Source: Hespellia stercorisuis DSM 15480 (lineage in GTDB: Bacteria; Bacillota; Clostridia; Lachnospirales; Lachnospiraceae). Taken from it: 64,000 nucleotides of DNA. The stretch is taken from contig NZ_FQZY01000015.1 of assembly GCF_900142165.1 (NCBI RefSeq), positions 1-64,000 on the forward strand. Reading direction: 5' to 3'. Under the pieces are notes generated by a model, which ran no database searches, was not told where the DNA came from, and saw only the letters and a program-made list of their open reading frames with translations. The position numbers were made by a program, and so were the translations under genes. Below are positions 9,800 through 16,976 of this stretch, one piece after another. Numbering within the stretch: the first letter of the stretch is position 1; every line of letters starts with the position of its first letter.

Positions 9800-9841
9800 T
9801 AATATTTGAAGTTTCCCCGTTAATATTTGAAGTTTACCCGT
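9800..9841. repeat. Tandem 21-bp direct repeat at module boundary
   Basis: Two head-to-tail copies of a 21-bp unit (core AATATTTGAAGTTT) differ at one position (C/A). They are bracketed by a second direct pair, TTTCAAATAACCACC at 9783 and TTTCAAATAAACCACC at 9842. The stop codon of the TnpV gene lies inside the second unit. The repeats mark the junction between the mobilization genes and the defence cargo. Confidence 0.75.
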
Positions 9842-10229
9842 TTTCAAATAAACCACCATACACTGATTCCTTCAGCACAATTTCTTCCGCACAGGATTTC
9901 AGATTATTCATCAGCCCAACCCATTTCATCTGATCGGTTGCCTTCAACTTTTCTGTAACTCCTGCACCTGCTTTCATCTGCTCCACAAGAAGCTCCAACC
10001 TCTGATAGCATTCTTCATCTACTCCATGCAGATATTCGTTCCATTTCCCTGTAAATAGCAGTTCCAGATACATGGAATGATGATGCTTTTTGATATAATC
10101 AGCCCTCATTCTCCCATATCTGCCTATCCGGTAATCTGTCCCTTTCGGGAGCACGAAGTCTGGATAATAAAGACCATCCGCTCCCAATGTGTAGCTTATT
10201 CCGTTTTCTCCTACAATGTGTTTTTCCAT
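9834..10229 (-). CDS. tnpV: TnpV family transposon-encoded protein
   Basis: This 131-residue protein carries the TnpV pattern: IGRYGRMRADYIKKHH, a YLHGV segment, then WVGLMNNLKSCAEEIVLKE near the end. TnpV is a small protein of unknown role found in clostridial transposons and integrative elements. The frame is open to 10373, but the second of two tandem ATGs (10229) has AAGGAG at ideal spacing inside the end of the relaxase gene, so I place the start there. Two further family members are in this window (39298-39672 and 61213-61557). Confidence 0.85.
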   Translation of the reverse strand: MEKHIVGENGISYTLGADGLYYPDFVLPKGTDYRIGRYGRMRADYIKKHHHSMYLELLFTGKWNEYLHGVDEECYQRLELLVEQMKAGAGVTEKLKATDQMKWVGLMNNLKSCAEEIVLKESVYGGLFENG

Positions 10230-10239
10230 CATCTGCTCC

Positions 10240-11796
10240 TTATCTGCCACCTCTGTCCTTTGGTCTGACAGGTGTGTTTTGTTTACTGTTTTCTCGTTCC
10301 TTAACCTCTTTGTCATATCGTTCCAACCTTTCCTTGATACTCTCTGCTGGCTTTCCATAAACACCTTTCTCATATTTCACTAACGCCTGCTGATAGGCTT
10401 CATACTCTGATTTAGAAGCATGGAAGTCTTTCATAAACTCCTGTATATTCTTATATCCATAAGACTTCACAATGGCTGACCTACTCTGTTCCATGTTGGC
10501 AAGCTGTACCTCTGCTTTTTCAATCTTTCCTTCTACCTCTTTCCGCTTTCTGCCTTGCAGAATACCTTTCAGCTTTGACTTTTCTTCTTCCAGTTCTTCA
10601 ATATCAATCTTCTTGCTTTGAATGACTTTGGACTGTTTTACAAGCTTCTCATGGACTTCTTGCAGTCTTAGATACTTGGATGCCAAAACTGATTGTTTTG
10701 GTCGCTCTGGGGCTTGTATTACCACCTTTTTCTCTGCCCTATGCTCTGGGTTGACATTTTCCTTTTTGCCTTCTGGAACTGTCGGTTCTGCCACTTCCTT
10801 AGTTGCCTTTTCACCAACACTTGCTCCTTCTTTTGGAAGTAGATTTTCCTTTGCAGAAACTATATCCAGTATTCTTCGGATAAGCATTTCCAACGTGCTG
10901 ACTGCCAGCTTTATCAACTGCGAAAACAGTTCTGGGTTTCTACCATTCTGCTTTATGGATTTACTCGCTGGCTGTGAAATCTGTGTTCTTTTAACCTCCA
11001 TGATCTGTGTCTCTGGAACACCAACCACCAATGCACTGTCTACGGTCAGATTCCATTTGGTTCGTATCTGATTGTCTACTACTATCTGCTCCGCTTTTGG
11101 GTTGTTCTTGCCAATCTTTTTCATTGGCAGATACACACCAGTTCTATCAAATACCTTTAGCTTCTGCTTATCATCTTTGACATAAAGATTGATTAGGTCT
11201 GTGTATGACCGCTTCACTTCGTCCAGAAAGCCCTCATTCTTAAAACGTGCATTCTTTGTTGTGAATAAATTGCGTTCATAGACCTCGCCCTTTGTAACAA
11301 CCTTACACCCTGCCCTTATCTGTCCATCTTCTCCCAATATCTCTTTCTTGGTTCTGACGTGCTTACCAGTTTCATCATAGAACATATTTCTGGTAGCAAT
11401 CTTTTCTATCGGTTCTTCTAATGACTTTCGTTCAGAGAAGATAAGATGGATATGATAATTGGTCTTGCGTTTGTTATGGTGCAATGCTGCGATGCACTCT
11501 GTCCCATAATTCTGTTTCATGTGTTCTGTGAAAAGTTTCAGCAATGCCTTTGGCTCATAATCCACGAAACTCTCTGGTAAGGCAATAATCAATTCTCGTG
11601 CTTCAATGCACTTTCCCTCTGTACCGCTTTTCACAAATTCTGCTTGATTGCATTTCGCCAATTTCGTCCAAAATTTTCTGTCGGTAGTCTCGTAAACTGC
11701 ATATAGATTTTCCTGTCGGACTGGACTGGATATATAATAAATTCTGCCTTTCACTTCTGGCAGTTTTGTCATTTTCACAAATGAATTTCTCTGCAA
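10240..11796 (-). CDS. MobA/MobL-type relaxase
   Basis: This is a relaxase of 518 residues that would nick its cognate oriT and lead the strand into a recipient. The histidine motif is in HHNKRKTNYHIHLIF near residue 105-120 and the N-terminal fold continues through VKTKEILGED-like segments. The C-terminal half is charged and coiled-coil-like (KIDIEELEEEKSKLKG). I use the TTG at 11796, because AAGGAGG lies nine bases upstream. The nearest in-frame ATG (11772) has no such site. It is followed directly by tnpV and preceded by a region rich in inverted repeats. Confidence 0.8.
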   Translation of the reverse strand: MQRNSFVKMTKLPEVKGRIYYISSPVRQENLYAVYETTDRKFWTKLAKCNQAEFVKSGTEGKCIEARELIIALPESFVDYEPKALLKLFTEHMKQNYGTECIAALHHNKRKTNYHIHLIFSERKSLEEPIEKIATRNMFYDETGKHVRTKKEILGEDGQIRAGCKVVTKGEVYERNLFTTKNARFKNEGFLDEVKRSYTDLINLYVKDDKQKLKVFDRTGVYLPMKKIGKNNPKAEQIVVDNQIRTKWNLTVDSALVVGVPETQIMEVKRTQISQPASKSIKQNGRNPELFSQLIKLAVSTLEMLIRRILDIVSAKENLLPKEGASVGEKATKEVAEPTVPEGKKENVNPEHRAEKKVVIQAPERPKQSVLASKYLRLQEVHEKLVKQSKVIQSKKIDIEELEEEKSKLKGILQGRKRKEVEGKIEKAEVQLANMEQSRSAIVKSYGYKNIQEFMKDFHASKSEYEAYQQALVKYEKGVYGKPAESIKERLERYDKEVKERENSKQNTPVRPKDRGGR

Positions 11797-11830
11797 TAGG
11801 CACGTCCTCCTTCTTTTGTTTTTTGTGAGT

Positions 11831-11942
11831 GGATACCATAGGGTATCCGTTTACGAACTCATTCGCCTGTCGGCGATAATGCTCCCTGCAAGGGCGAAAT
11901 ACCCTGAGTACAAACGAAGTTTGTGCGATGGGTGTATTTCGC
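11831..11942. other. Candidate oriT with nested inverted repeats
   Basis: Three inverted repeats lie just upstream of the relaxase gene: GGATACC-ATA-GGGTATCC (11831-11848), GCGAAATAC...GTATTTCGC (11894-11902 with 11934-11942) and, inside the latter loop, ACAAAC-GAA-GTTTGT (11910-11924). Such hairpins beside a relaxase gene are typical of a transfer origin. The nick site cannot be identified by eye. No credible gene lies in 11840-12075. Confidence 0.55.
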
Positions 11943-12075
11943 TCTCATACGCCGAGGGCTTATAGAGTGCTTCCCCTGCAGGAACTGATAAAGCTCTGAT
12001 TGCTACCACTTTTTCATACCATTTTGAAGAATGTCTTACATCTTTCATACCAATCTTCAATTTGTATCACATTTT

Positions 12076-12300
12076 TCATACCAAATCTTCGGCTCGTTTC
12101 CGAGCCACCTTTTCAATCACTGACACCAGATGGTCTACGGTGCTTTCTTCCCATCCAGCTAACCATATCAATGTTTTTTCTTCTGCCTTGGTCAGTTCAA
12201 TATCTCCCATGACGGCATTCATTTTTTCTATCATTCTTGCTTCAAATTTGTAATACGCATCGTTCACATTCCGAGTTCCATACGCTGGCTGTTTAATCAT
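12076..12300 (-). CDS. Small hypothetical protein of the mobilizable element
   Basis: This 74-residue acidic/helical protein (MIKQPAYGTRNVNDAYYKF...KTLIWLAGWEESTVDHLV) has no motif I can name. The ATG at 12300 is chosen because AAAGGAGCACTT precedes it. The open frame extends further upstream without a site. It lies between the relaxase/oriT region and another small gene, all on the minus strand, so a role in mobilization or its control is possible but only inferred. Confidence 0.6.
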   Translation of the reverse strand: MIKQPAYGTRNVNDAYYKFEARMIEKMNAVMGDIELTKAEEKTLIWLAGWEESTVDHLVSVIEKVARKRAEDLV

Positions 12301-12404
12301 AAGTGCTCCTTTCTGCCGACAAACTATCGGCTTCACAATCAACATTTCTCCTTGGCTACATAGACAGGGGCGTGCCACGCTCCTGTTAATATCACGAAGG
12401 AAAA

Positions 12405-12638
12405 TTACCATCGAAAGCTTTCCGGCACTCCACGTTTATCCAGATATTCCTGTCTTGCTTTCTGCTTTTCTTCCTCGGTTGGTGCGGTCTTATATTTTGA
12501 GTAGAGCAGTCGCATGGAAATTGAATCCATCTTATCCTCTAATCCTTTTTTTATCTCTGGTTCAACTTCCTGCATATTAAGAAAATGGTATTTCATAAGT
12601 GCTATAAATAGTTCCTCTGGTATCTGTATCTGCTTCAT
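12405..12638 (-). CDS. Small complexin-like hypothetical protein
   Basis: This 77-residue protein is charged and helical (MKQIQIPEELFIALMKYHF...EEEKQKARQEYLDKRGVP). Similar short proteins beside RepA and relaxase genes in Clostridia are often labelled complexin-2, a name without functional meaning. The ATG at 12638 has AAAGGG seven bases upstream. A TTG six bases earlier is the alternative. Function unknown. Confidence 0.6.
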   Translation of the reverse strand: MKQIQIPEELFIALMKYHFLNMQEVEPEIKKGLEDKMDSISMRLLYSKYKTAPTEEEKQKARQEYLDKRGVPESFRW

Positions 12639-12660
12639 TTTCAATCCCTTTCTGTGTATC

Positions 12661-12739
12661 TGCGTGACGGTTGCGTCGATTGCGACGGTTATTTACCTAT
12701 ATAGAAAATACCGTCACAACCGTCACCAATCGTCACGCA
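12661..12739. repeat. Iteron-like dyad of TGACGRT units
   Basis: An imperfect inverted repeat of about 33 bases per arm has ends TGCGTGACG/CGTCACGCA and is built from repeated TGACGRTTG-type units (three on the minus strand, two on the plus strand). A central AT-rich spacer (TTACCTATATAGAAAA) separates the arms. It lies close to the RepA-like gene and may be a replication origin or an operator for the downstream mobilization genes. Confidence 0.65.
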
Positions 12740-12767
12740 CTTATTGTTTTTGTGCTTCGCTTCTTGG

Positions 12768-12941
12768 TTATTCGCTGATTATTCCTGTCGTATAGACCAG
12801 TGTATAATCTTCCAAAACTCTGCTGATAACACGTTCCACATCTATCTGTAAATTTGCGATATCGTATGCGTCAGCTTCGTTTAACAGTTCTTCATCTAAC
12901 AATGCCTTAAATACCTTTGTACATACTTCCTGCTTTGTCAT
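12768..12941 (-). CDS. Short hypothetical protein coupled to repA
   Basis: This 57-residue acidic protein begins MTKQEVCTKVFKALLDEEL and ends LVYTTGIISE. The start is well supported: AGGAGCAGATT precedes the ATG and overlaps the end region of the RepA-like gene ten bases upstream, so translation is probably coupled. I do not recognise a family. It is easily missed because it is under 60 residues. Confidence 0.65.
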   Translation of the reverse strand: MTKQEVCTKVFKALLDEELLNEADAYDIANLQIDVERVISRVLEDYTLVYTTGIISE

Positions 12942-12950
12942 AATCTGCTC

Positions 12951-14087
12951 CTATTCCTCTGACTTTTGTTGCAAGGTCAGCGTTATCATTCTGCCATCAT
13001 GCTCTCTGGAACTTTCATAGCGGATACCATATTCCAGAAGTAGATTTTCCACGCTGATATTCAATTTTCTGGTCAGAATATTGGGTGCAATATCAAGTTC
13101 TGGTAGCAGGAGCAGCAACTCCGATGCTGTGCCTTTCCATTGTGGCTGTTCCTCTGTAACTACTTTGACTATGGAGTCCAGCATAGGATCTGCTGGCTCT
13201 TTCCACAATTCTGTTTCTGCCTTGATAAGTTCCCATACACATAACTCCCGATTGAAGTTCAGTTCCAGTCTCTGGTCTTGCTGGTCACGTCCTGCAACTT
13301 CCAGAATAGCCTTGTTCTCGGTTCGCTTTTCTTTCTGCATGATGAATGCTCCGTCCGAAGCCCCCAGCAGACCATTTGTCCCCGAAATCATATCGAAGCT
13401 GTCAGAGGATTCCATCTTCCTTGTGTGATGCACTACCAGCAGACAGATACCATGCTCGTCACTGAACTTTTTCAGCTTGGTTACAATGTCATAATCGTTG
13501 GCATAGCTGAACTTGTCTCCGCCAATTTCTCTGACCTTTTGTAAGGTATCTATGATGATAAGCCTTGCGTCTTTATGCTCTTTTACAAACTGGTTCAGTT
13601 CTTCTTCCAATCCCTCATTTAAGTTCTTGGACTTGGTAGCAAAGTAGAAATTATCTGTGCTGTCCATGCCAAACATTCTTGATAAACGCTTTTGAAGCCT
13701 TGCATAATCATCTTCCAACGCCAGATACAAAACTGTGCCTTTCTGCACTGGGAAATTCCACAATGGAAGCCCCTTGCTGACGTGATAACCTAACTGTGCC
13801 ATGAAGAACGATTTGCCTACTTTGGGTGCTCCTACAAAGAGATACGTTCCGTTGTATATCAATCCATCTACAATCGGTATCTTGGGTGGATAAACTGCAT
13901 CATACAGTTCATCCATTGAGATAGTTTCCAGACCACTCTGCCCAGAATTAACTGGGCTTTTTGTGGCTTGCAGATTGTTTTGTTTCGTGATATTTGCTAT
14001 AATTTGATTGGTATTTTTTGTTAGTGGCTGTTCCACATCTACGCCAATAGATGGTTCTGGAGCAGTCGCTTTTTTAGTTACTCCCAT
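12951..14087 (-). CDS. RepA-like AAA ATPase/helicase
   Basis: This 378-residue protein has a RecA-fold ATPase: Walker A GAPKVGKS at 86-93, an LALEDDYARLQKRLSRMF segment, Walker B LIIIDTLQKV, and LLVVHHTRK with the sensor region. This is the RepA family (RSF1010 RepA-like hexameric helicases) common in clostridial mobilizable elements, where it is thought to help replicate the excised circle. AAAGGAGGAAAGCG precedes the ATG. It overlaps the MobC-like gene by 10 bases and sits about 210 bases from the iteron-like dyad. Confidence 0.82.
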   Translation of the reverse strand: MGVTKKATAPEPSIGVDVEQPLTKNTNQIIANITKQNNLQATKSPVNSGQSGLETISMDELYDAVYPPKIPIVDGLIYNGTYLFVGAPKVGKSFFMAQLGYHVSKGLPLWNFPVQKGTVLYLALEDDYARLQKRLSRMFGMDSTDNFYFATKSKNLNEGLEEELNQFVKEHKDARLIIIDTLQKVREIGGDKFSYANDYDIVTKLKKFSDEHGICLLVVHHTRKMESSDSFDMISGTNGLLGASDGAFIMQKEKRTENKAILEVAGRDQQDQRLELNFNRELCVWELIKAETELWKEPADPMLDSIVKVVTEEQPQWKGTASELLLLLPELDIAPNILTRKLNISVENLLLEYGIRYESSREHDGRMITLTLQQKSEE

Positions 14088-14407
14088 TCGCTTTCCTCCT
14101 TTAGTCCATTCAGTGTTTCCGCTACAAGCTGGAGTGTGTATTGAAATTCATCGCTGATTTCGCTTTCCTGTCCAATCCTCTGTAGTTCTGCATAAATGCC
14201 AGCCATCTGATTTCTAAGTGCCTTATAAACCCTCGGATTGCCCTGCACCACCACTTCTCTGTGAAGCAGTCTGCGGATAATATAATCCTGCTTGGTAAGC
14301 CCTGATAAGCTAACACAATCATCTAAGAGCTTTGCTTCTTCCTCTGATACCCGAAAGGCTACAGTTCTGTTTCTCCAACGTCCTTTACTGTCTAAATTCT
14401 TATCCAT
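14078..14407 (-). CDS. MobC-like ribbon-helix-helix relaxosome protein
   Basis: The 109-residue protein has an RHH-like N-terminal region (RTVAFRVSEEEAKLLDDCV, then GLTKQDYIIRRLL) as in MobC/relaxosome accessory proteins that help a relaxase open oriT. The open frame extends to 14521, but the ATG at 14407 has AAAGGAAG at good spacing and overlaps the final codons of the integrase gene, so I use it. Placement between integrase and repA fits a mobilizable element operon. Confidence 0.75.
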   Translation of the reverse strand: MDKNLDSKGRWRNRTVAFRVSEEEAKLLDDCVSLSGLTKQDYIIRRLLHREVVVQGNPRVYKALRNQMAGIYAELQRIGQESEISDEFQYTLQLVAETLNGLKEESEWE

Positions 14408-15485
14408 AGTTTTCTTCCTTTCCCATTCGTTCAATCTCCAACTTATCAGCCATTTCCGTCTGTTTTGTTGGGAATAAGTGTGCATAGCGGTATGTGATAT
14501 CAATACTTTCATGTCCCACACGCTCAGCGATTGCCAGTGCTGAAAATCCCAATTCGATAAGGTGCGAAATATGCGAATGGCGCAGGTCGTGAACTCGAAT
14601 TCTTTTCACACCGCTTTCCTTTGCCCCACGATCCATTTCATGGTGTAGGTAGGACTTCGTAATCTGGAACAGCCTGTCCTTCGGATTAACTCCGTAAAGC
14701 ATTCCGATGAACTCCTTCATTTCATCACACAGGAACTTCGGCATCTTGATGGTTCGATTGCTCTTTGGTGTCTTGGGCGAAGTAATCACGTCCCTTCCCT
14801 TTAATCGCTGGTACGACTTGTTAATCGTCAAAGTGCATTTGTCAAAATCAAAGTCTTCTGCGGTAAGTGCCAGCAGTTCTCCCATTCGGATACCGCACCA
14901 GTAAAGCATTTCAAATGCGTAATAGGATTGTGGTTTATCCATCATGGCATCTGCAAATTTCAGATATTCCTCTTTCGTCCAGAACAGCATTTCCTTGTGT
15001 TCCTCTGAACCCATTGTGCCTGCTTTCTGGGCTGGATTACTGGTAAGGTGGTAAAACCTTACTGCATGATTGAATATGGCACTTAGCTGTGCATGAATGG
15101 TTTTCAGATAGGTGGGAGCGTATGGATTGCCCGATGCATCCCGATATGCAAGAAGTTCATTCTGCCATGCGATAATGTCCTTTGGCTCGATTTCTTCCAT
15201 CTTGCGTTTCCCAAAGTAGGGAACTATCTTGGTTCGTATCACATGACCTTTCGATTCCCATGTGTTTTCTTTCACACGTTTCTTCTTATCTGTCTCATAG
15301 ATTTCAAAAAAGCTCTCAAAGGTCATATCCAGTTTAGAACCTTTCTTTAGCAATTCCTCTCGTTCCCACATCTGGGCTTCTCTTTTGGTGGTAAAACCAC
15401 GTTTCTGTGTCTGTTTGCGTTCGCCCTGCCAATCTGTGTAGCGGAATACGACACGCCATTTGTCTCCATCTTTATATACAGCCAT
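14400..15485 (-). CDS. int: Tyrosine recombinase (integrase)
   Basis: This 361-residue phage/Tn916-type integrase has an N-terminal AP2-like DNA-binding segment (WRVVFRYTDWQGERKQTQKR), a SAM-like core-binding domain and a catalytic domain. Catalytic residues are visible: Arg in YWCGIRMGELL (near 200), HDLRHSH (near 298) and GHESIDITYRYAH (about 322-334), which gives the R-H-R-H-Y set. It would integrate and excise the 9.8-16.5 kb element. It is followed, with overlap, by the MobC-like gene and preceded by a small Xis-like gene. No clear att duplication was found by eye. Confidence 0.92.
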   Translation of the reverse strand: MAVYKDGDKWRVVFRYTDWQGERKQTQKRGFTTKREAQMWEREELLKKGSKLDMTFESFFEIYETDKKKRVKENTWESKGHVIRTKIVPYFGKRKMEEIEPKDIIAWQNELLAYRDASGNPYAPTYLKTIHAQLSAIFNHAVRFYHLTSNPAQKAGTMGSEEHKEMLFWTKEEYLKFADAMMDKPQSYYAFEMLYWCGIRMGELLALTAEDFDFDKCTLTINKSYQRLKGRDVITSPKTPKSNRTIKMPKFLCDEMKEFIGMLYGVNPKDRLFQITKSYLHHEMDRGAKESGVKRIRVHDLRHSHISHLIELGFSALAIAERVGHESIDITYRYAHLFPTKQTEMADKLEIERMGKEENYG

Positions 15486-15500
15486 CTAATCACTCCCTTC

Positions 15501-15680
15501 TTATTCGCTGTAACATAGTTTCTTCTGAAAATACTGGGTGTTTACCCTGCCATTTACAGTTAGATACCCTAACTTCTGCATCTCGGTATTAAGCTGTTTT
15601 ACCACCTTATAGGCATAGGACTTTGAAACGCCCAATTCATCAGCTACTTCCTGTACTGTCATAAATGTTTTGTTTTCCAT
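15501..15680 (-). CDS. Excisionase-like small HTH protein
   Basis: This 59-residue protein (MENKTFMTVQEVADELGVSKSYAYK...NGRVNTQYFQKKL) has a MerR/Xis-type helix-turn-helix followed by a wing. It is directly upstream of the integrase gene, 15 bases away, which is the standard place for an excisionase. AAAGGAGGAAACAAG precedes the ATG. It is below 60 residues and so easily missed. Confidence 0.75.
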   Translation of the reverse strand: MENKTFMTVQEVADELGVSKSYAYKVVKQLNTEMQKLGYLTVNGRVNTQYFQKKLCYSE

Positions 15681-15701
15681 CTTGTTTCCTCCTTTATTAT
15701 T

Positions 15702-15721
15702 CTTAAACTTATTTGTTTAAG
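15702..15721. promoter_or_regulatory. Palindromic operator CTTAAAC-N6-GTTTAAG
   Basis: CTTAAACTTATTTGTTTAAG is a palindrome with seven-base arms in the divergent promoter region between the xis/int operon and the XRE regulator gene. Related half-sites (GTTAAGTC, GTTTAAGTTC) lie further on in 15745-15806, and a near copy is at 16557. The likely ligand is the neighbouring XRE protein or Xis. Confidence 0.55.
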
Positions 15722-15876
15722 TCTTTGTGTTGGTATCATACTAAACATTTTAAGTTAAGTCAAGAGGTTTGCAAGAAAATAATTAACTTTTTTTGTTTAA
15801 GTTCTAATTGCTATCTATTTTCTCCTGTGTTATACTAGCCATAGCAAATATGTTTAACATGTAAAGGAGAATAATT

Positions 15877-16434
15877 ATGGCAATCGGTCAACGCATCCGC
15901 TTTTTTCGTAATAGAAAAGGAATGACACAAAAACAGTTAGGCGAAATACTCGGTTTTCTTGGAAAGACCTCTGACGTGCGTATGGCACAGTATGAATCCG
16001 AAGCCAGAACACCCAAACACGACTTAGTAAAAGAAATGGCAAACATCTTTGATGTCAGCACTCACGCACTCAGCGTTCCTGATATAGATAGCTATATCGG
16101 GCTTATGCACACTCTATTTGCCATAGAGGATATGTATGGTCTGAAAGTCGGCACGATCAATGGCGAACTTTGTCTGCGTATTGACCGGAACAACGGTTCA
16201 ACTTTTTCCTCTATGTACGATATGCTTCATGCATGGCAGATACAGGCTGATAAACTGAAAAATGGGGAAATCACACAAGAAGAATATGATGAATGGCGGT
16301 ATAAGTACCCAGAACTTGATACTACACAGCATTGGGCTAAAGTCATTCCTCAAGGTCTTAGTGATATGCTTATGGATGAAATGAAGAAAATTGAAAAGCA
16401 AGAAAAAAAAGACGCTAGAAAGAAAAAGAAATAA
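15877..16434 (+). CDS. XRE-family regulator of the mobilizable element
   Basis: This 185-residue protein has an N-terminal Cro/CI helix-turn-helix (GQRIRFFRNRKGMTQKQLGEI, then RMAQYESEARTP). Its C-terminal domain, about 120 residues, is not one I recognise, and it ends in a lysine-rich tail. AAAGGAGAATAATT precedes the ATG. It is divergent from xis-int across a palindrome-rich intergenic region, so it is probably the element's repressor or activator. Confidence 0.85.
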   Translation: MAIGQRIRFFRNRKGMTQKQLGEILGFLGKTSDVRMAQYESEARTPKHDLVKEMANIFDVSTHALSVPDIDSYIGLMHTLFAIEDMYGLKVGTINGELCLRIDRNNGSTFSSMYDMLHAWQIQADKLKNGEITQEEYDEWRYKYPELDTTQHWAKVIPQGLSDMLMDEMKKIEKQEKKDARKKKK

Positions 16435-16444
16435 GCATAAAAAT

Positions 16445-16489
16445 AACCTTACCGATATTCAGTTTAATCTGAAAATCAGTAAGGTTTTT
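16445..16489 (+). terminator. Rho-independent terminator after the XRE gene
   Basis: The stem AACCTTAC...GTAAGGTT is followed by TTTCTT, 10 bases past the XRE stop codon. Confidence 0.7.
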
Positions 16490-16747
16490 CTTATGCTATA
16501 TTAAGATAAAATTATTCTTTGAATGAGAGCCAAATGTTGCCAAATTGTTGCCACGACTTAAACATATTTGTTTGGAAGTCGTATAAACACTTGGTTCTTT
16601 GAAGTGTCTAAATCACTCAAACTCCTTTGCGGACTGCGTTTCATGACACGCAAAGGCTGTTATTAGAGGTTTATATTTCGAACGTGCGTTCTGTTTTTGT
16701 GTTTTTCGCACCGCTTATGAAGAAATAAACTCCAAAATAACTCCATT
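16490..16747. other. Gene-free junction with palindromes and a LexA-like box
   Basis: No gene is visible here. The stretch contains a second copy of the operator-like motif (CTTAAACATATTTGTTTGG at 16557), the inverted repeats ACGACTT/AAGTCGT and ACACTT/AAGTGT, and a LexA-like CGAACGTGCGTTCT at 16679-16692. It lies beside the integrase-bearing element and is the likely place for one of its ends. Confidence 0.5.
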
Positions 16748-16927
16748 TTACTCTTTATTATTTTGTTGTTCTTCTCTTGCGTAAAGAATGTCCAACGCCT
16801 GGAATATTACATTACTCATAGTCTGATAATGTCTCTCTGCATAAGATACTAGCTTTTCTTTTTGCTCTGGTGACATCCTAATTCTCAGACTAGAATCTTT
16901 GCCGTCTAATGATGGTTTTCTAGGCAT
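16748..16927 (-). CDS. Ribbon-helix-helix (Arc/CopG-type) DNA-binding protein
   Basis: The 59-residue protein reads as an RHH repressor: LRIRMSPEQKEKLVSYAERH then TMSNVIFQALDILYA. The ATG at 16927 has AAGGAGG eight bases upstream, and an upstream in-frame ATG (16951) does not. It lies 49 bases downstream of the AlbA/Schlafen-type gene on the same strand. A toxin-antitoxin or autoregulatory role is possible, but no partner toxin is evident. Confidence 0.75.
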   Translation of the reverse strand: MPRKPSLDGKDSSLRIRMSPEQKEKLVSYAERHYQTMSNVIFQALDILYAREEQQNNKE

Positions 16928-16976
16928 CTTTCTCTCCTCCTTACATTTCATAGTTTAACACGAATTGATACAAGTG

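Noticed and set aside
11603-11839. 78-residue frame overlapping the relaxase start (MVSTHKKQKKEDVPIAEKF)
   Set aside because: It lies in another frame of the relaxase gene, has no ribosome binding site of its own, and the AAGGAGG inside it serves the relaxase TTG.
11851-12060. 69-residue frame within the candidate oriT region
   Set aside because: It has no supporting ribosome binding site and runs through inverted repeats; it is better explained as non-coding oriT DNA.
9834-16747. A clear attL/attR pair for the integrase element
   Set aside because: I looked for a duplicated core near 16.5 kb and near 9.7 and 2.8 kb and saw none convincing; a computed self-comparison would be needed.
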